In this document: one piece after another, positions 49,433 to 59,500 of the stretch
How positions within the stretch are numbered: position 1 is the first letter of the stretch
Layout: every line of letters begins with the position of its first letter
Source of the DNA: Acidobacteriota bacterium
GTDB taxonomy: Bacteria; Acidobacteriota; Terriglobia; Bryobacterales; Bryobacteraceae
Direction: 5' to 3'
DNA: 64,000 nucleotides
Assembly (NCBI GenBank): GCA_016185425.1
Contig: JACPNQ010000030.1
Coordinates: forward strand, 54,170-118,169
Program-made: the position numbers and the translations under genes
The notes under the pieces: model-generated
Database searches by the model: none
The model's input: only the letters and a program-made list of their open reading frames with translations
What the model was told of the DNA's origin: nothing

Positions 49433-50326
49433 ATGGTCAACTCCTTCCTCGCGACAATCGGCAAAGCCATTCGTTCGGTCAATCCCGATGAAGTCCGTAA
49501 GATGGCGGATCGCCCCGTAAACATCGGACTTATGGCCACTACGGAAACGAGCCTCAACGAGATGTGGTTCTGGCTTGCGCCCATCGGCATCTCCGAGGCC
49601 AAACGCCAGCAGCTAGCCGCCACGGTTCACCCGCTCGGGCCGCAACTGCCCGGCATGCCTTTGCCGCCATCGAAGCTCGATATCGAGATCTGGGAAGCCG
49701 GCATGCGCGATAAGCCGGATCATGCCTTCACTTTTTACCGCAACAACCCGCGGCAAACCGTCGACGACATCCTCGAGAAGAAGGACGATCTCGGCATCGC
49801 ACTTAGCCGTCACTATCTTCCCTTCCGCAAGCCGGTCACCGAGAGGATCATCAACGCAGTCTGCAATGAGAACGTTCTTTTCGCTGTCACCACGTCGCTC
49901 CCCAACATTGTTCCCAGCATCCTCTCCCTTCCCTTTGCCGTCGGCGAATTCGCCAGCGATACGGCCTTCCTCACCATGAATCAGCTCCGTATGGCCTTCC
50001 TGCTCGCCGGGGCGCATGACTACCCCGTCGGCTACCGGCAGCAGAAGGCGCAAGTCGCCAGCGTCATCGCCGGCGCGTTCGGCTGGCGCGCCATCGCCCG
50101 CGAGCTTGTCAGCAAGATCCCGTTCGGGGGCGGCATCATCGGCAAAGCAGGCATCTCCTACGCCGGCACCTGGGTCGTTGGCCGCTCTCTCGAACGCCTT
50201 TACAAGGTCGGCGGCAACCTCACGCACGGCGAGCGAGTGAGGATCTACGACGAAGGCCTCCGCCGCGGTAAGCTGTTCGCCGAAAAGCTCATGGAGACGG
50301 TCAAAGCGGCGCGTGTGAAAAAATAG
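49433..50326 (+). CDS. EcsC/DUF697-like protein of unknown function
   Basis: The 297-residue protein has a hydrophobic region about residues 150-235. The pattern AGAFGWRAIARELVSKIPFGGGIIGKAGISYAGTWVVG (residues about 200-245) is like DUF697, a membrane-associated domain often fused to small GTPases; here it stands alone. A charged N-terminal half precedes it. It sits six bases after the nuclease-like gene and eleven bases before the DsbA-SDR fusion, so all three are likely one transcription unit. Its function is not known. Confidence 0.6.
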   Translation: MVNSFLATIGKAIRSVNPDEVRKMADRPVNIGLMATTETSLNEMWFWLAPIGISEAKRQQLAATVHPLGPQLPGMPLPPSKLDIEIWEAGMRDKPDHAFTFYRNNPRQTVDDILEKKDDLGIALSRHYLPFRKPVTERIINAVCNENVLFAVTTSLPNIVPSILSLPFAVGEFASDTAFLTMNQLRMAFLLAGAHDYPVGYRQQKAQVASVIAGAFGWRAIARELVSKIPFGGGIIGKAGISYAGTWVVGRSLERLYKVGGNLTHGERVRIYDEGLRRGKLFAEKLMETVKAARVKK

Positions 50327-50336
50327 TCCATTACGA

Positions 50337-51563
50337 ATGGACAATCAGGTCACCGTCACCGCCTATGACAGCCTCCAATGCGGCGATTGCGCGCGCTTCA
50401 ACGCGATGCTCGAAGAATCGCTGCTGCCCAAATACCGCAATCGGGTTAAATTTCTCCACCGCGACTTCCCCCTTCCCAAACACGCCTGGTCCAAGCCCGC
50501 CGCTATCATCGGCCGCCGCTTCGATGAAATCGCCTGCGGCCTCGCATCCGGGTGGCGCACCTACATCCTCAATCGCATCAAGTCCACCACGCCCGATACT
50601 CTGGTCGACCGCGTCCGCGAATACGCCGACGAAGTGGGTGTCGACGCCGGCACCGTTCTCGCCGGCCTGAACGACGAATTACTCGCAGCCGCCGTCGACG
50701 CCGACATCCGCGAAGGCCAAGCCCGCGGCGTGACCAGAACCCCCACCGTTTTCGTCAACAACGAAGCCTTTACCGAATCGTTCACCGTCGAAGAGATCAC
50801 CGCCGGCATCGAAAAGGCGCTTAGCCAAACCCGCCCGGTCGCCATCGTCACCGGCGCCAGCCGCGGCATCGGCCGGGCCATCGCCATCGAGCTCGCCCGC
50901 ACCCACCAAGTCGTCGCCACCTATCGCGGACGCCGGGACCTCGCCGAATCCCTCGCGGCGGAAACCGGCGCCGCCATCATTCAGTGCGATATCGCCAGCC
51001 GCGAAGACCGCGAAGCACTGATCGGCTACACCCGCAAAGCATTCGGCCGGCTCAACCTGCTGGTCAACAACGCCGGGATGGCCCAGCGCGAGCGCAACGA
51101 CGTCCTCACCGCCACCGAAGAGAGCTTCGACGAGCTCATCAACACCAACCTCAAAGGCCCACACTTCCTCACGCAAGCCGCCGCGCGTTGGATGGCCGGC
51201 CAAGGCGGCGGCCGTATCGCCTTCGTGACCTCGATCAGCGCCTACACAGCCTCTGTCAACCGGGCCGAGTACTGCATCTCGAAGGCCGGCCTCAGCATGA
51301 GCGTCGCCCTTTACGCCGCCCGCTTGGCCCAAAGCAATATCCAGGTCTTCGAGATCCGCCCTGGCATCATCCGCACCGACATGATCGCCGCCGTCGAATC
51401 CGCCTACGAAGAAAAAATCGCCAACGGCCTTCTCCCACAACGCCGCATGGGCGAATCCGACGACGTCGCCAAAACCATCCGCGCCATCGCCGACGGCCTT
51501 CTCGACTACTCCACCGGCCAAATCCTCAATGTGGATGGCGGCTTTCATCTGCGAAATCTCTGA
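50337..51563 (+). CDS. DsbA-like thioredoxin domain fused to a short-chain dehydrogenase
   Basis: The 408-residue protein contains two complete domains. Residues 1-160 form a DsbA-type fold with CxxC at 15-18 (CGDC) and the later TPTVFVNNEAF strand. Residues about 166-408 form a Rossmann SDR with the cofactor motif TGASRGIG (from Thr172), LVNNAG, the catalytic Ser (near 301), and Tyr312-xxx-Lys316. No stop or ATG lies at the join. Each half looks intact on its own. The fusion is unusual. A thiol-coupled NAD(P)H reduction is one idea, but it is only a guess. Confidence 0.85.
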   Translation: MDNQVTVTAYDSLQCGDCARFNAMLEESLLPKYRNRVKFLHRDFPLPKHAWSKPAAIIGRRFDEIACGLASGWRTYILNRIKSTTPDTLVDRVREYADEVGVDAGTVLAGLNDELLAAAVDADIREGQARGVTRTPTVFVNNEAFTESFTVEEITAGIEKALSQTRPVAIVTGASRGIGRAIAIELARTHQVVATYRGRRDLAESLAAETGAAIIQCDIASREDREALIGYTRKAFGRLNLLVNNAGMAQRERNDVLTATEESFDELINTNLKGPHFLTQAAARWMAGQGGGRIAFVTSISAYTASVNRAEYCISKAGLSMSVALYAARLAQSNIQVFEIRPGIIRTDMIAAVESAYEEKIANGLLPQRRMGESDDVAKTIRAIADGLLDYSTGQILNVDGGFHLRNL

Positions 51564-51576
51564 CGGCGGAATCGAT

Positions 51577-51900
51577 TTACCAGTGTCCGCCGATCTCTGC
51601 CAATCGGCCGAAGTATCCCTCGCGATGGAGCTGAATCAGCGAAGCTTCCATGTACGCTCTCGTGACTCTCGGAACTACGACCAAACCCACTTCGCCTATG
51701 CAGCAGCGTCCCTGCGCTTGTTCGCTTTCCAGATCCTGCGCCAGTCGAACTGGATCTCGAAATGCCAGTGGCACCTCAAGACCACTAGGAAACCGTGCGA
51801 CGGCCGCCTCAAACCACCTTTTCAGTTCCGCCTCGCATTCCGCTCGCTCGTCGTAGTCGCAGGTAAACACTAATTTCGGTACATCCGCATTTTTCGTCAT
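51577..51900 (-). CDS. Small protein of unknown function
   Basis: I chose ATG 51900 (107 residues), which follows AGGAG ten bases upstream, over a longer frame from 51957. The protein has a conserved-looking N-terminus (KLVFTCDYDERAECEAELK) and a middle VVVPRVTRAYMEASLIQLHREG. I do not recognise the family. It is convergent with the DsbA-SDR gene, with 13 bases between stops. Confidence 0.55.
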   Translation of the reverse strand: MTKNADVPKLVFTCDYDERAECEAELKRWFEAAVARFPSGLEVPLAFRDPVRLAQDLESEQAQGRCCIGEVGLVVVPRVTRAYMEASLIQLHREGYFGRLAEIGGHW

Positions 51901-52068
51901 GCCACTTGTTCTCCTCGCCTGCCGCTTCGCTAACTCTAGCGTTAAGAGCACGATCATGGCGTCGCAGCCGATCCCTATCGGAAATCCACCGCCGCATCGA
52001 ATTCAATTCCGCAGCCTAGTATCCGACACCCCTGTGGTATAAAAAGGGATTCGTCACGGAGGGTTTTG

Positions 52069-53355
52069 ATGAACGCTGCTGGCTCCCAAAAGGGTTTCTA
52101 CGGCTGGTGGATCTCAATTTCGGCCTTTTTCACATTCGGTCTAGCCGTCGGTATCCCCTATTACGGCATGCCGTTCTACTACGACTACTACGAAAAGACC
52201 TTCGGTTGGTCGCGTCCGGACATCACCCTCGGCTTCCCCCTCGCCGCCACCCTCACCCTCTGGGTCGGCCCGATGTTCATGCACCGCTTCAGCCCCCGCA
52301 TGCTCATGATGGTCGGCGCGACATTCACTGCCGCTGCTTTCATCGGCTTCGGCACCATGGGCAGCAGCCTCCCCGTCTATTACGGCCTCTGGTTTCTGTA
52401 CATGATCGGCTACATCTTCTCCGGGCCGATCCCCCACCAGGTCATCATCTCCCAGTGGTTCAAAAAGAACCGCGGCGTCGCGATGGCCGCCACCTATCTC
52501 GGAGTCGGCGTCTTCGGCGGCATCTCGCAAAAATACATCGCCAAGCCTCTCACCGAGTCCTCCAATTTCCAACAAGCCCTCATGATCACCGGCGGTATCG
52601 TCATGCTGTTGGTGCCCATCGCGTTCTTCGTCATGCGCGACAAGCCCTCCGAAATGGGCCAAACCCCCGACGGCTTACCCCAACCGGAAGCGGAAAAACC
52701 CGCCCCGCCTCGCGATACCGCCTACCTTTTAAAGCAAACCGCCTTCTGGCTACTGATGATCGGCAGCCTCTGCTCCATCGGCTCCATCGGCTCTATCAAT
52801 CAACACATGAAGTTCGTGTTTAAAGAGCAAGGCTTTACCGACCAGGCCGCGCTCAACGCCCTTTCCGGTGACGCTACTTTCTATATCCTCATCTCCTCCA
52901 CCGCCGGCCGCATCGTCATGGGCTTCCTCGCCGATCGCTTCTCCAAAAAATACGTCATGGTCGGCACATACTTCCTCGTCGCCTGCACCATCCCCCTTCT
53001 CTTCCTCGTCCGCCCCGAATCCCCCGAATACGTCTACGTTTTCGCCATCCTGTTCGGCTTCGGAATGGGTGCGGACTACATGCTCATCCCTCTCATGGCC
53101 GCCGAACAGTTTGGCGTCAATACGCTCGCGCGCACCATGGCCATCATCCTCCCAGCCGACACCATCGGCCAGACCTGGTTCCCTTACCTCGTCTCCCAGA
53201 TTCGACAGAGCACCGGCAATTACGGCATCGCGCTGAACATCGTCTTCGCCCTCGCCGCCATCGGCGCAGCCGCCATTTTGTTGCTCCCCAAGCACGGAAA
53301 GAAAGATGAAGCACTTCTCGTACAAGAGCCTGGATCAGCTACAGCAAGAGGCTGA
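52069..53355 (+). CDS. MFS transporter, oxalate/formate-antiporter-like
   Basis: The protein (428 residues from ATG 52069, with GGAGG six bases upstream) has about twelve membrane segments and the OFA-type pattern with GFPLAATLTLWVGPMFMHRF and SQWFKKNRGVAMA. The family moves organic acids across the inner membrane. The last 50 bases overlap the OYE-like gene, so they are co-translated. The substrate is probably a carboxylate or aromatic acid metabolised by the next enzymes. Confidence 0.82.
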   Translation: MNAAGSQKGFYGWWISISAFFTFGLAVGIPYYGMPFYYDYYEKTFGWSRPDITLGFPLAATLTLWVGPMFMHRFSPRMLMMVGATFTAAAFIGFGTMGSSLPVYYGLWFLYMIGYIFSGPIPHQVIISQWFKKNRGVAMAATYLGVGVFGGISQKYIAKPLTESSNFQQALMITGGIVMLLVPIAFFVMRDKPSEMGQTPDGLPQPEAEKPAPPRDTAYLLKQTAFWLLMIGSLCSIGSIGSINQHMKFVFKEQGFTDQAALNALSGDATFYILISSTAGRIVMGFLADRFSKKYVMVGTYFLVACTIPLLFLVRPESPEYVYVFAILFGFGMGADYMLIPLMAAEQFGVNTLARTMAIILPADTIGQTWFPYLVSQIRQSTGNYGIALNIVFALAAIGAAAILLLPKHGKKDEALLVQEPGSATARG

Positions 53356-54733
53356 GCAGCGCACGCAGTTCGTCCGCTTTGAGTCCGACAAAGAAAAAGT
53401 AAAGGCAATCCTCGGCCGCAAAGTCCCCATCGGCAAATCCATTACGCTCGGTAACTCCATGGCCATCCATCCCATGGAAGGTTGCGACTCCGATCCCGAT
53501 GGCAACCCCGATGAACTCACTTGGCGGCGCTACGAACGCTTCGCCGCCGGCGGCGCAAAACTCATCTGGTTCGAAGCCACCGCCGTGCGCAAAGACGGCC
53601 GGGCCAACCCGCGCCAGCTCTGGATCTACGACGGCAACGTCGACGCCTACGCAAAGCTCCTCTCTCGCATTCTCGAAATTCACAAGGAGCGCTTCGGCAC
53701 AACCGGCGATCTCGTCATCCCCATCCAGCTCACCCACTCCGGCCGCTACTCCTACCCCAACCGCATCATCGCCTACCACAACCCGCTCATCGACGCGAAG
53801 ACCGGCACTCCCGCGTCCCAGGCCCCAATTAGCGATGAAGAGCTCGAGGAGCTGGAAGACTGGTATCTAGCCGCCGCCAAACTCGCCTGGAAAGCCGGCT
53901 TCCGCGCTATTGACCTCAAAGTCACCCACGGCTATCTGCTCAGCGAGCTAATGGGTGCCAAGACCCGCGAAGGGCGCTACGGCGGCTCACTCGAAAATCG
54001 CACCCGCTTCGTCCGCAACGTCATCGCCAAAATCAAAGCCGAGTTCGGCAATGACATGTTGATCGCCATGCGCCTCGGCTGTTTCGACAGCGTCCCCTAC
54101 CGCAAGAACGAAACCACCTCCCTCGGAGAGCCGCTACCCTACGAAACTCCCTACCCTTACGGCTGGGGCGTCAATCCCGAAGATCCGCTCTCCGAAGACC
54201 TCACCGAAGTCAAGCAGGCCATCGGCTGGTTCAAGGATTGGGGTGTGCAACTGCTCAATGTTTCCATCGGCTGCCCCTACTACAACCCCCACATCGGACG
54301 CCCGTTCGAAAAGGCCGACGAAGGCAACTACGAAGAGCCCGAGCATCCCATCGTCGGCGTAGATCGCCACTTCCGCATCTCCGGCGAGCTCCAGCAGACC
54401 TTCCCCGATCTCCCCATGGTCGGCACCGCTTATAGCTGGCTCCAGATCTACGCGCTAAACGCCGCCGCCCGCAACATCGAGCAGGGCCGCATCCAGATCT
54501 TCGGCATCGGCCGCAACGCGCTTGCATACCCGGACTTCGCCGTCGATGCACTCGAAAAAGGCGAGCTCGACGAAATCCGCGTCTGCAAGACGCTCACTTA
54601 CTGCACGTTCCTCATGCGGCAGAAGAACCACCCCCTTGGCCAATTCCCGGCCGGTTGTCCGCCGTTTGACAAGCTGGCCTACGGGCCCATCATGAAGCAG
54701 GCTCGTGAAGCCTACCGGTCCCAGCAAAAATAG
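53306..54733 (+). CDS. Old-yellow-enzyme-like NADH:flavin oxidoreductase
   Basis: The 475-residue protein is an FMN TIM barrel with HSGRYSYP, KVTHGYLLSELMGAKT and EGRYGGSLENRTRF, the family signature. It has no C-terminal iron-sulfur/FAD reductase half. Typical members reduce activated alkenes or demethylate aromatics. The N-terminal 30 residues are extended compared with OYE proper. It overlaps the transporter gene by 50 bases. Confidence 0.87.
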   Translation: MKHFSYKSLDQLQQEAEQRTQFVRFESDKEKVKAILGRKVPIGKSITLGNSMAIHPMEGCDSDPDGNPDELTWRRYERFAAGGAKLIWFEATAVRKDGRANPRQLWIYDGNVDAYAKLLSRILEIHKERFGTTGDLVIPIQLTHSGRYSYPNRIIAYHNPLIDAKTGTPASQAPISDEELEELEDWYLAAAKLAWKAGFRAIDLKVTHGYLLSELMGAKTREGRYGGSLENRTRFVRNVIAKIKAEFGNDMLIAMRLGCFDSVPYRKNETTSLGEPLPYETPYPYGWGVNPEDPLSEDLTEVKQAIGWFKDWGVQLLNVSIGCPYYNPHIGRPFEKADEGNYEEPEHPIVGVDRHFRISGELQQTFPDLPMVGTAYSWLQIYALNAAARNIEQGRIQIFGIGRNALAYPDFAVDALEKGELDEIRVCKTLTYCTFLMRQKNHPLGQFPAGCPPFDKLAYGPIMKQAREAYRSQQK

Positions 54734-54739
54734 CGATAA

Positions 54740-56407
54740 ATGAATAGACGTGATCTCCTCGCCGCCGGGCTTCTTGTCCAGGGCGGAGCGGTGCGCGGCG
54801 CCGTTGTCCCCAAACTGCCGCAAGCCAAAGTCGACGCGCTCGATAAAGCGGTCGACACAAATATCGATCGCCAGATCCTCGATAAATCACACAAATACCA
54901 CGGCAGCTTCGCCGGCGACGACGGCCTCTTCTACGGCGGAACGCCAGCCAGCCTGATCGATAGTTTTCTTACGGCGCTCATCCTCCCTCAATCCCGCCAC
55001 TACAAAAGCGCTCGCGTCGCCGGGCGCCTCGAGTTGGCAGCGCAAGCCTTTGGCCGCGTCCAGACGAAAGACGGCAACTGGAATTTGCCGTTCACGAACT
55101 TCAACTCCCCGCCCGACACCTCATTCATCATGCAAGGCATCAGCGTCACGCTGATGAACGCCCGCGAATACGGCTTCCCCGACCTGGAAAAATGGCTTCT
55201 CCCCGCCGTCCAGAAGGCCGGCGACGCGCTCGTCCGCGGCGGCATCCACACGCCAAATCACCGCTGGGTCGCAAGCTCCGCACTGTCCGGGCTCTACAAA
55301 CTCTACGGAGAGGAAAAGTACCTGCGCCGCGCCGATCAATGGCTCGCCGAAGGCATCGACCAGGATGCCGACGGTCAGTACACCGAACGCTCCACCATCG
55401 GCTACAACGGCATCGTCAACCGCGCCCTCGTCCTCATCGCCGACTGGCTCGACCGCCCCGAATACCTCGAACCCGTTCGCAAGAATCTCAACACATCGCT
55501 CTATCTCCTCCACGCGGACGGCGAGGCGGTCACCGAAATCTCCCGCCGGCAGGATCTCAACCAACGCGGTACTCTTTTCAATCACTGGCCGCCGCTCTCT
55601 TATCTCGCGTGGAAGGACCGCAACGGCGTCTATGCAAGTCTTGCAAGGCAATTCGAGCCCGTGTACGGCTCGGCTTCCTACATCCTTCGCTGGCCGCAGT
55701 ATCTCTTCGACTTACCCGATAGCAAGCCGCTCCCCGACAACTTCGAAAAGCTCTTCCCAGTCACCGGACTCGCCCGTATCCGCCGCGGCCCCAAGAGCAT
55801 CAGCGTTCTCAGCGGCCGTGACCGCTTCTTCACCTACCGTCACGGCGCCGTAGTCGTCAACGCCGTTCGCTTCTCCACTGCGTTCTTCGGCAAAGGCCAA
55901 TTCCGCGGCAAAACGCTGACGAAAAAAGAGAGCGGCTACGAGATGACGCAGGACCTCGACGCCGGCTACTACCAACCCTTCACGCCGCCACGGAAAGTCA
56001 CGACAGAGACCTACGACAACACTCGTGAACAGCGCCAGCGCACCGAAATCAGCCGCCTGCATTGCCAGGTGACCGTCACAGAAACCGCCACCGGCTGCCA
56101 ACTGCGTATTCAAGCCAACGGTACCAGTGAAGTGCCAATCGCGATCGAGATCAACCTCCGCGAACGCACAACGATCACCGGCGCCGAAAAGCTCGGCAAG
56201 TTCAAGGACATCTGGCTCCTCAAGGAAGGCTACGCCGAAATCTCTTCCGGACCGGATCGCGTCAAGATCGGCCCCGGCATCGGCCAGCACACCTATCTCG
56301 AGGTCCGCGGCGCGCAACCTCGCCTCGAAGGGCCAAGCCTCTACTTGTCCGGCTTCACTCCCTTCGATCACACCATCGAGTTTGCTCCCGTTCCCGTGCT
56401 AAACTGA
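54740..56407 (+). CDS. Putative alpha-toroid carbohydrate-active protein (heparinase-like fold), Tat-exported
   Basis: The 555-residue protein starts with a twin-arginine leader (NRRDLLAAG). Residues about 30-330 are helical, with repeating hairpins typical of an (alpha/alpha) toroid. A beta-rich half follows, with patterns like GPKSISVLSGRDRFFTYR. This two-part form resembles heparinase II/III-type polysaccharide lyases. I could not place catalytic Tyr/His/Arg residues with confidence. It lies between an OYE-like gene (six bases) and a TonB-type receptor, so a role in uptake and breakdown of a plant-type polymer is plausible. Confidence 0.6.
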   Translation: MNRRDLLAAGLLVQGGAVRGAVVPKLPQAKVDALDKAVDTNIDRQILDKSHKYHGSFAGDDGLFYGGTPASLIDSFLTALILPQSRHYKSARVAGRLELAAQAFGRVQTKDGNWNLPFTNFNSPPDTSFIMQGISVTLMNAREYGFPDLEKWLLPAVQKAGDALVRGGIHTPNHRWVASSALSGLYKLYGEEKYLRRADQWLAEGIDQDADGQYTERSTIGYNGIVNRALVLIADWLDRPEYLEPVRKNLNTSLYLLHADGEAVTEISRRQDLNQRGTLFNHWPPLSYLAWKDRNGVYASLARQFEPVYGSASYILRWPQYLFDLPDSKPLPDNFEKLFPVTGLARIRRGPKSISVLSGRDRFFTYRHGAVVVNAVRFSTAFFGKGQFRGKTLTKKESGYEMTQDLDAGYYQPFTPPRKVTTETYDNTREQRQRTEISRLHCQVTVTETATGCQLRIQANGTSEVPIAIEINLRERTTITGAEKLGKFKDIWLLKEGYAEISSGPDRVKIGPGIGQHTYLEVRGAQPRLEGPSLYLSGFTPFDHTIEFAPVPVLN

Positions 56408-56545
56408 GCCATCTGCCGGCAAGGCACTGCGCCCCAGCCGGCTTCGGTGGCCCAGTTTGAGGTTGCGATTTGTTATCGCCTCCTCCTTTCCCACACGACG
56501 TCTTCTTCACGTTCCTGCTGGTCATCCAATTCACGGGAGTCTCTC

Positions 56546-59500
56546 ATGCATCTGCGCCATTTCGCATTCGCACTGCCTTTCCTGATCCTGTCCGCCTCCC
56601 TTCCGAAACTCTACGCACAGACATCTTCCGGTTCGCTCGTGGGACTCGTCAGAGATGCCGCGGGAGCCGCCGTTCCGGAGGCCGCGATTACCGTCTCCAA
56701 CACGCAAACCGGTGTCTCGTTCCCAATCAGGACTGACTCCACAGGCAATTACTTCGTCCCTGGTCTAATCCCAGGCGCCTACGCCATAGTCTGTTCCCAC
56801 ACAGGCTTCAAGAAACTAACCGTTGGGCCCGTCACCATCAACGTCAACCAGACCGTGCGCGTCGATCTCAACCTGCAAGTCGGCGACACCGTCGAATCGG
56901 TCACCGTTCAGGAATTCGCCAGTCTGGTCCAAACCGACAACGCTACCATCGGCCAAAACGTCACCGCCCGCCAGTTGGCCGAGTTGCCCCTCAACGGGCG
57001 CGACTTCCGCAGTCTTTTGCGGCTCAACCCCGGTGTCACGGAGCCCCAGGGCGGCATCAGCGTCACCGCATCCATCCGCCGGCAGGGCTTCAACGACGGC
57101 ATCAAGAACGTCAGCATCAATGGCGCACGTCCCTCCTCCGTCAGCTATCTCCTCGATGGCGTCTCGGTGAATGAGCCACTGTTCCAATTCCCCAGCCAGA
57201 TCCCGCCCATCGAAGCCGTCGAGGAGTTCAAACTGCAGAATGCCCTCTATCCCGCCGAATTCGGAATGGGTGTAGGGCAGGTCAGCATCGCGATGAAGTC
57301 GGGTACGAACAATCTGCACGGATCGATGTTCGATTTCCTCCGTAACGATGCGCTGCAAAAGGTTCATCCGCGCTTCCACAACAAAACGCCGCTCAAGCAA
57401 AATCAGTTCGGTATCGTCGTCGGCGGACCGGTCTTCATTCCAAAGATCTACGATGGCCGCAACAGGACATTCTTCTTCGCCAGCTATCAGGGTGGCCGCC
57501 GTATAACAGGCAGCAACGGCCTTGCCCAGGTACCGGGCGCGGCGGAAAAAGGAGGCGATTTCAGCGCGTGGCCGACACAGCTCTTTGACCCGCTCAGTGG
57601 CACGCTGACCCCCGGCCAGGCGCTGCCGATCTCGAAAACTCCCTTCTCCGGCAATCGGATCCCCGCCGCGCGATTCGCTCCGCAAAGCCTGGCGCTCGAG
57701 AAATTCTGGCCAGCTCCCAACCAGCCCTGCACGGCCCCCTGCAACAACTACGTCGGCAGCACGAGCACGCCAGTCAACATGGACCAGTACACCATGCGGT
57801 TCGACCAGAACTTCTCCGTCAAGGACCGCGTCTTCTGGCAATTCCTCAAGTCGAAGGAAACAGCGCCGATCCCCTCCGTGATTCCCTTGTCCGGCGTCGT
57901 AACGGCACAGAGTAGCTGGTTAACCACGGCACAATGGACCCATGTCTTTTCCCCCCGCATGATCACCGAGCTGCGCGCCGCCTACAACCACTTCAAGTTT
58001 GACCAGAACTTCGAAACGCAAGGTCTGGGCACTCTGTATTGGAAGGATGTCGGCCTCAAGAACCTGAACGAGAACTACCAGGCTCTCCCCGCGATGCTTC
58101 CGGGCACGCAGTACAGCGGCATCGGCTATTCCGGCTCCGTTCCTTTCTACTCGCGAACGGATACGCAACACTACGTCTGGCATTTGACACTCACTGCCGG
58201 CAAGCACTCCTTAAAGACCGGCGTCGACTATCGCCGTTCCCGCACCCACCGCCTGGGCGGCTTTCAGGGCAACGGCATCATCAACTTCAATGGCGCCTAC
58301 AGCGCTCGCAACCCAACCGTCGCCCAGACCGCTGGCGCCGCCAATACCGGCAATGGCTTTGCCGACTTTCTGATGGGCTATGCCAGCCTCGCCGCCGGCA
58401 CACCGTTCGAATCCGATTCCGGCCGCCTATGGAACTCCGACGTCAACGTTTTCGTGCAGGACGATATCCGCGTCACCCCGCGATTGACCATCAACGTGGG
58501 CATTCGCTGGGAGTATCGCGGTCCTTGGAACGAGAAATCCGGCGGCGGCAAGATCTTCGACTATAACTATCCCGGCGGCCGTGCTCTGTACAAGGACGAG
58601 GCTTTCGTCAAGCTCGTCAACAATCCTGTCTTTGCCAGTTGCTGCTCCTCCGCCAGCGTCTATGAAGCGCAGATGAAGAACTTCGCTCCGCGCTTCGGTA
58701 TGGCCTGGCGCCCGCTTTCGGGCAGCAATCGGTTCGTTGTTCGTACCGGATACGGCATCTACTACGACATCCTGCATCGCTTCTACGACACCCAGCCGTA
58801 CTCCATCAACATTCCGTCTATCCTCCCGGCATTGCCGGCTGTGAACGGCCTGGAGACCTCGCCGCCGCTGGACGTCCGCAATCTCTTTCCCGCCCCATTG
58901 CCCGTCGCAACGCGCCAATTCGCTGCCCCATACTGCCAGGGCCCCGCCACGGAATCGACGGACCCTGTCACCGGTGTGATCACTGTCCGAAACCAATGCT
59001 TCGGCACAGGCGTGCAGTTTGCGAACCCCACCAATCCCACGCCTTACACCCAGAACTGGGGCCTCAACCTGCAATTCGAGCCGCGCCAGCGCATGCTTTT
59101 TGAGATCGGTTACCAGGGAAGCCACGGCCTCCACGCGCAAAGTTTCTATCACGCCAATCAGGCCACGCTCCCTGCAACGGCAGGCAATCCGAACAACAGT
59201 CTGCGGTGGGCGTCGCAGTGCCCGGCGGGAACCTATCCCGCCACGTGTTCCCCCATTCAGGATCGCGTGCGCTACAGCAACTTCATCCCGCAGTTGGCCA
59301 CCTATGTGAACGACAACAACGCCATCTATCACGCCATGACGCTGAAGCTCGAACAGCGCTTCAACAGCGGGTTGCAGCTCCTAACCGCTTTCACCTGGAG
59401 CCGCACTATCGATGCGGTTTCCGAGATACAGACCCAGGGCGGCACGCCCCGCACTTATCCGCAATACAACGGACGCCGCGATCTCGAGCGAGGTGTCGCC

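Noticed and set aside
56816..57841. 341-codon minus-strand frame inside the third TonB-type receptor
   Set aside because: It is antisense to a receptor with good family motifs and has no motif of its own.
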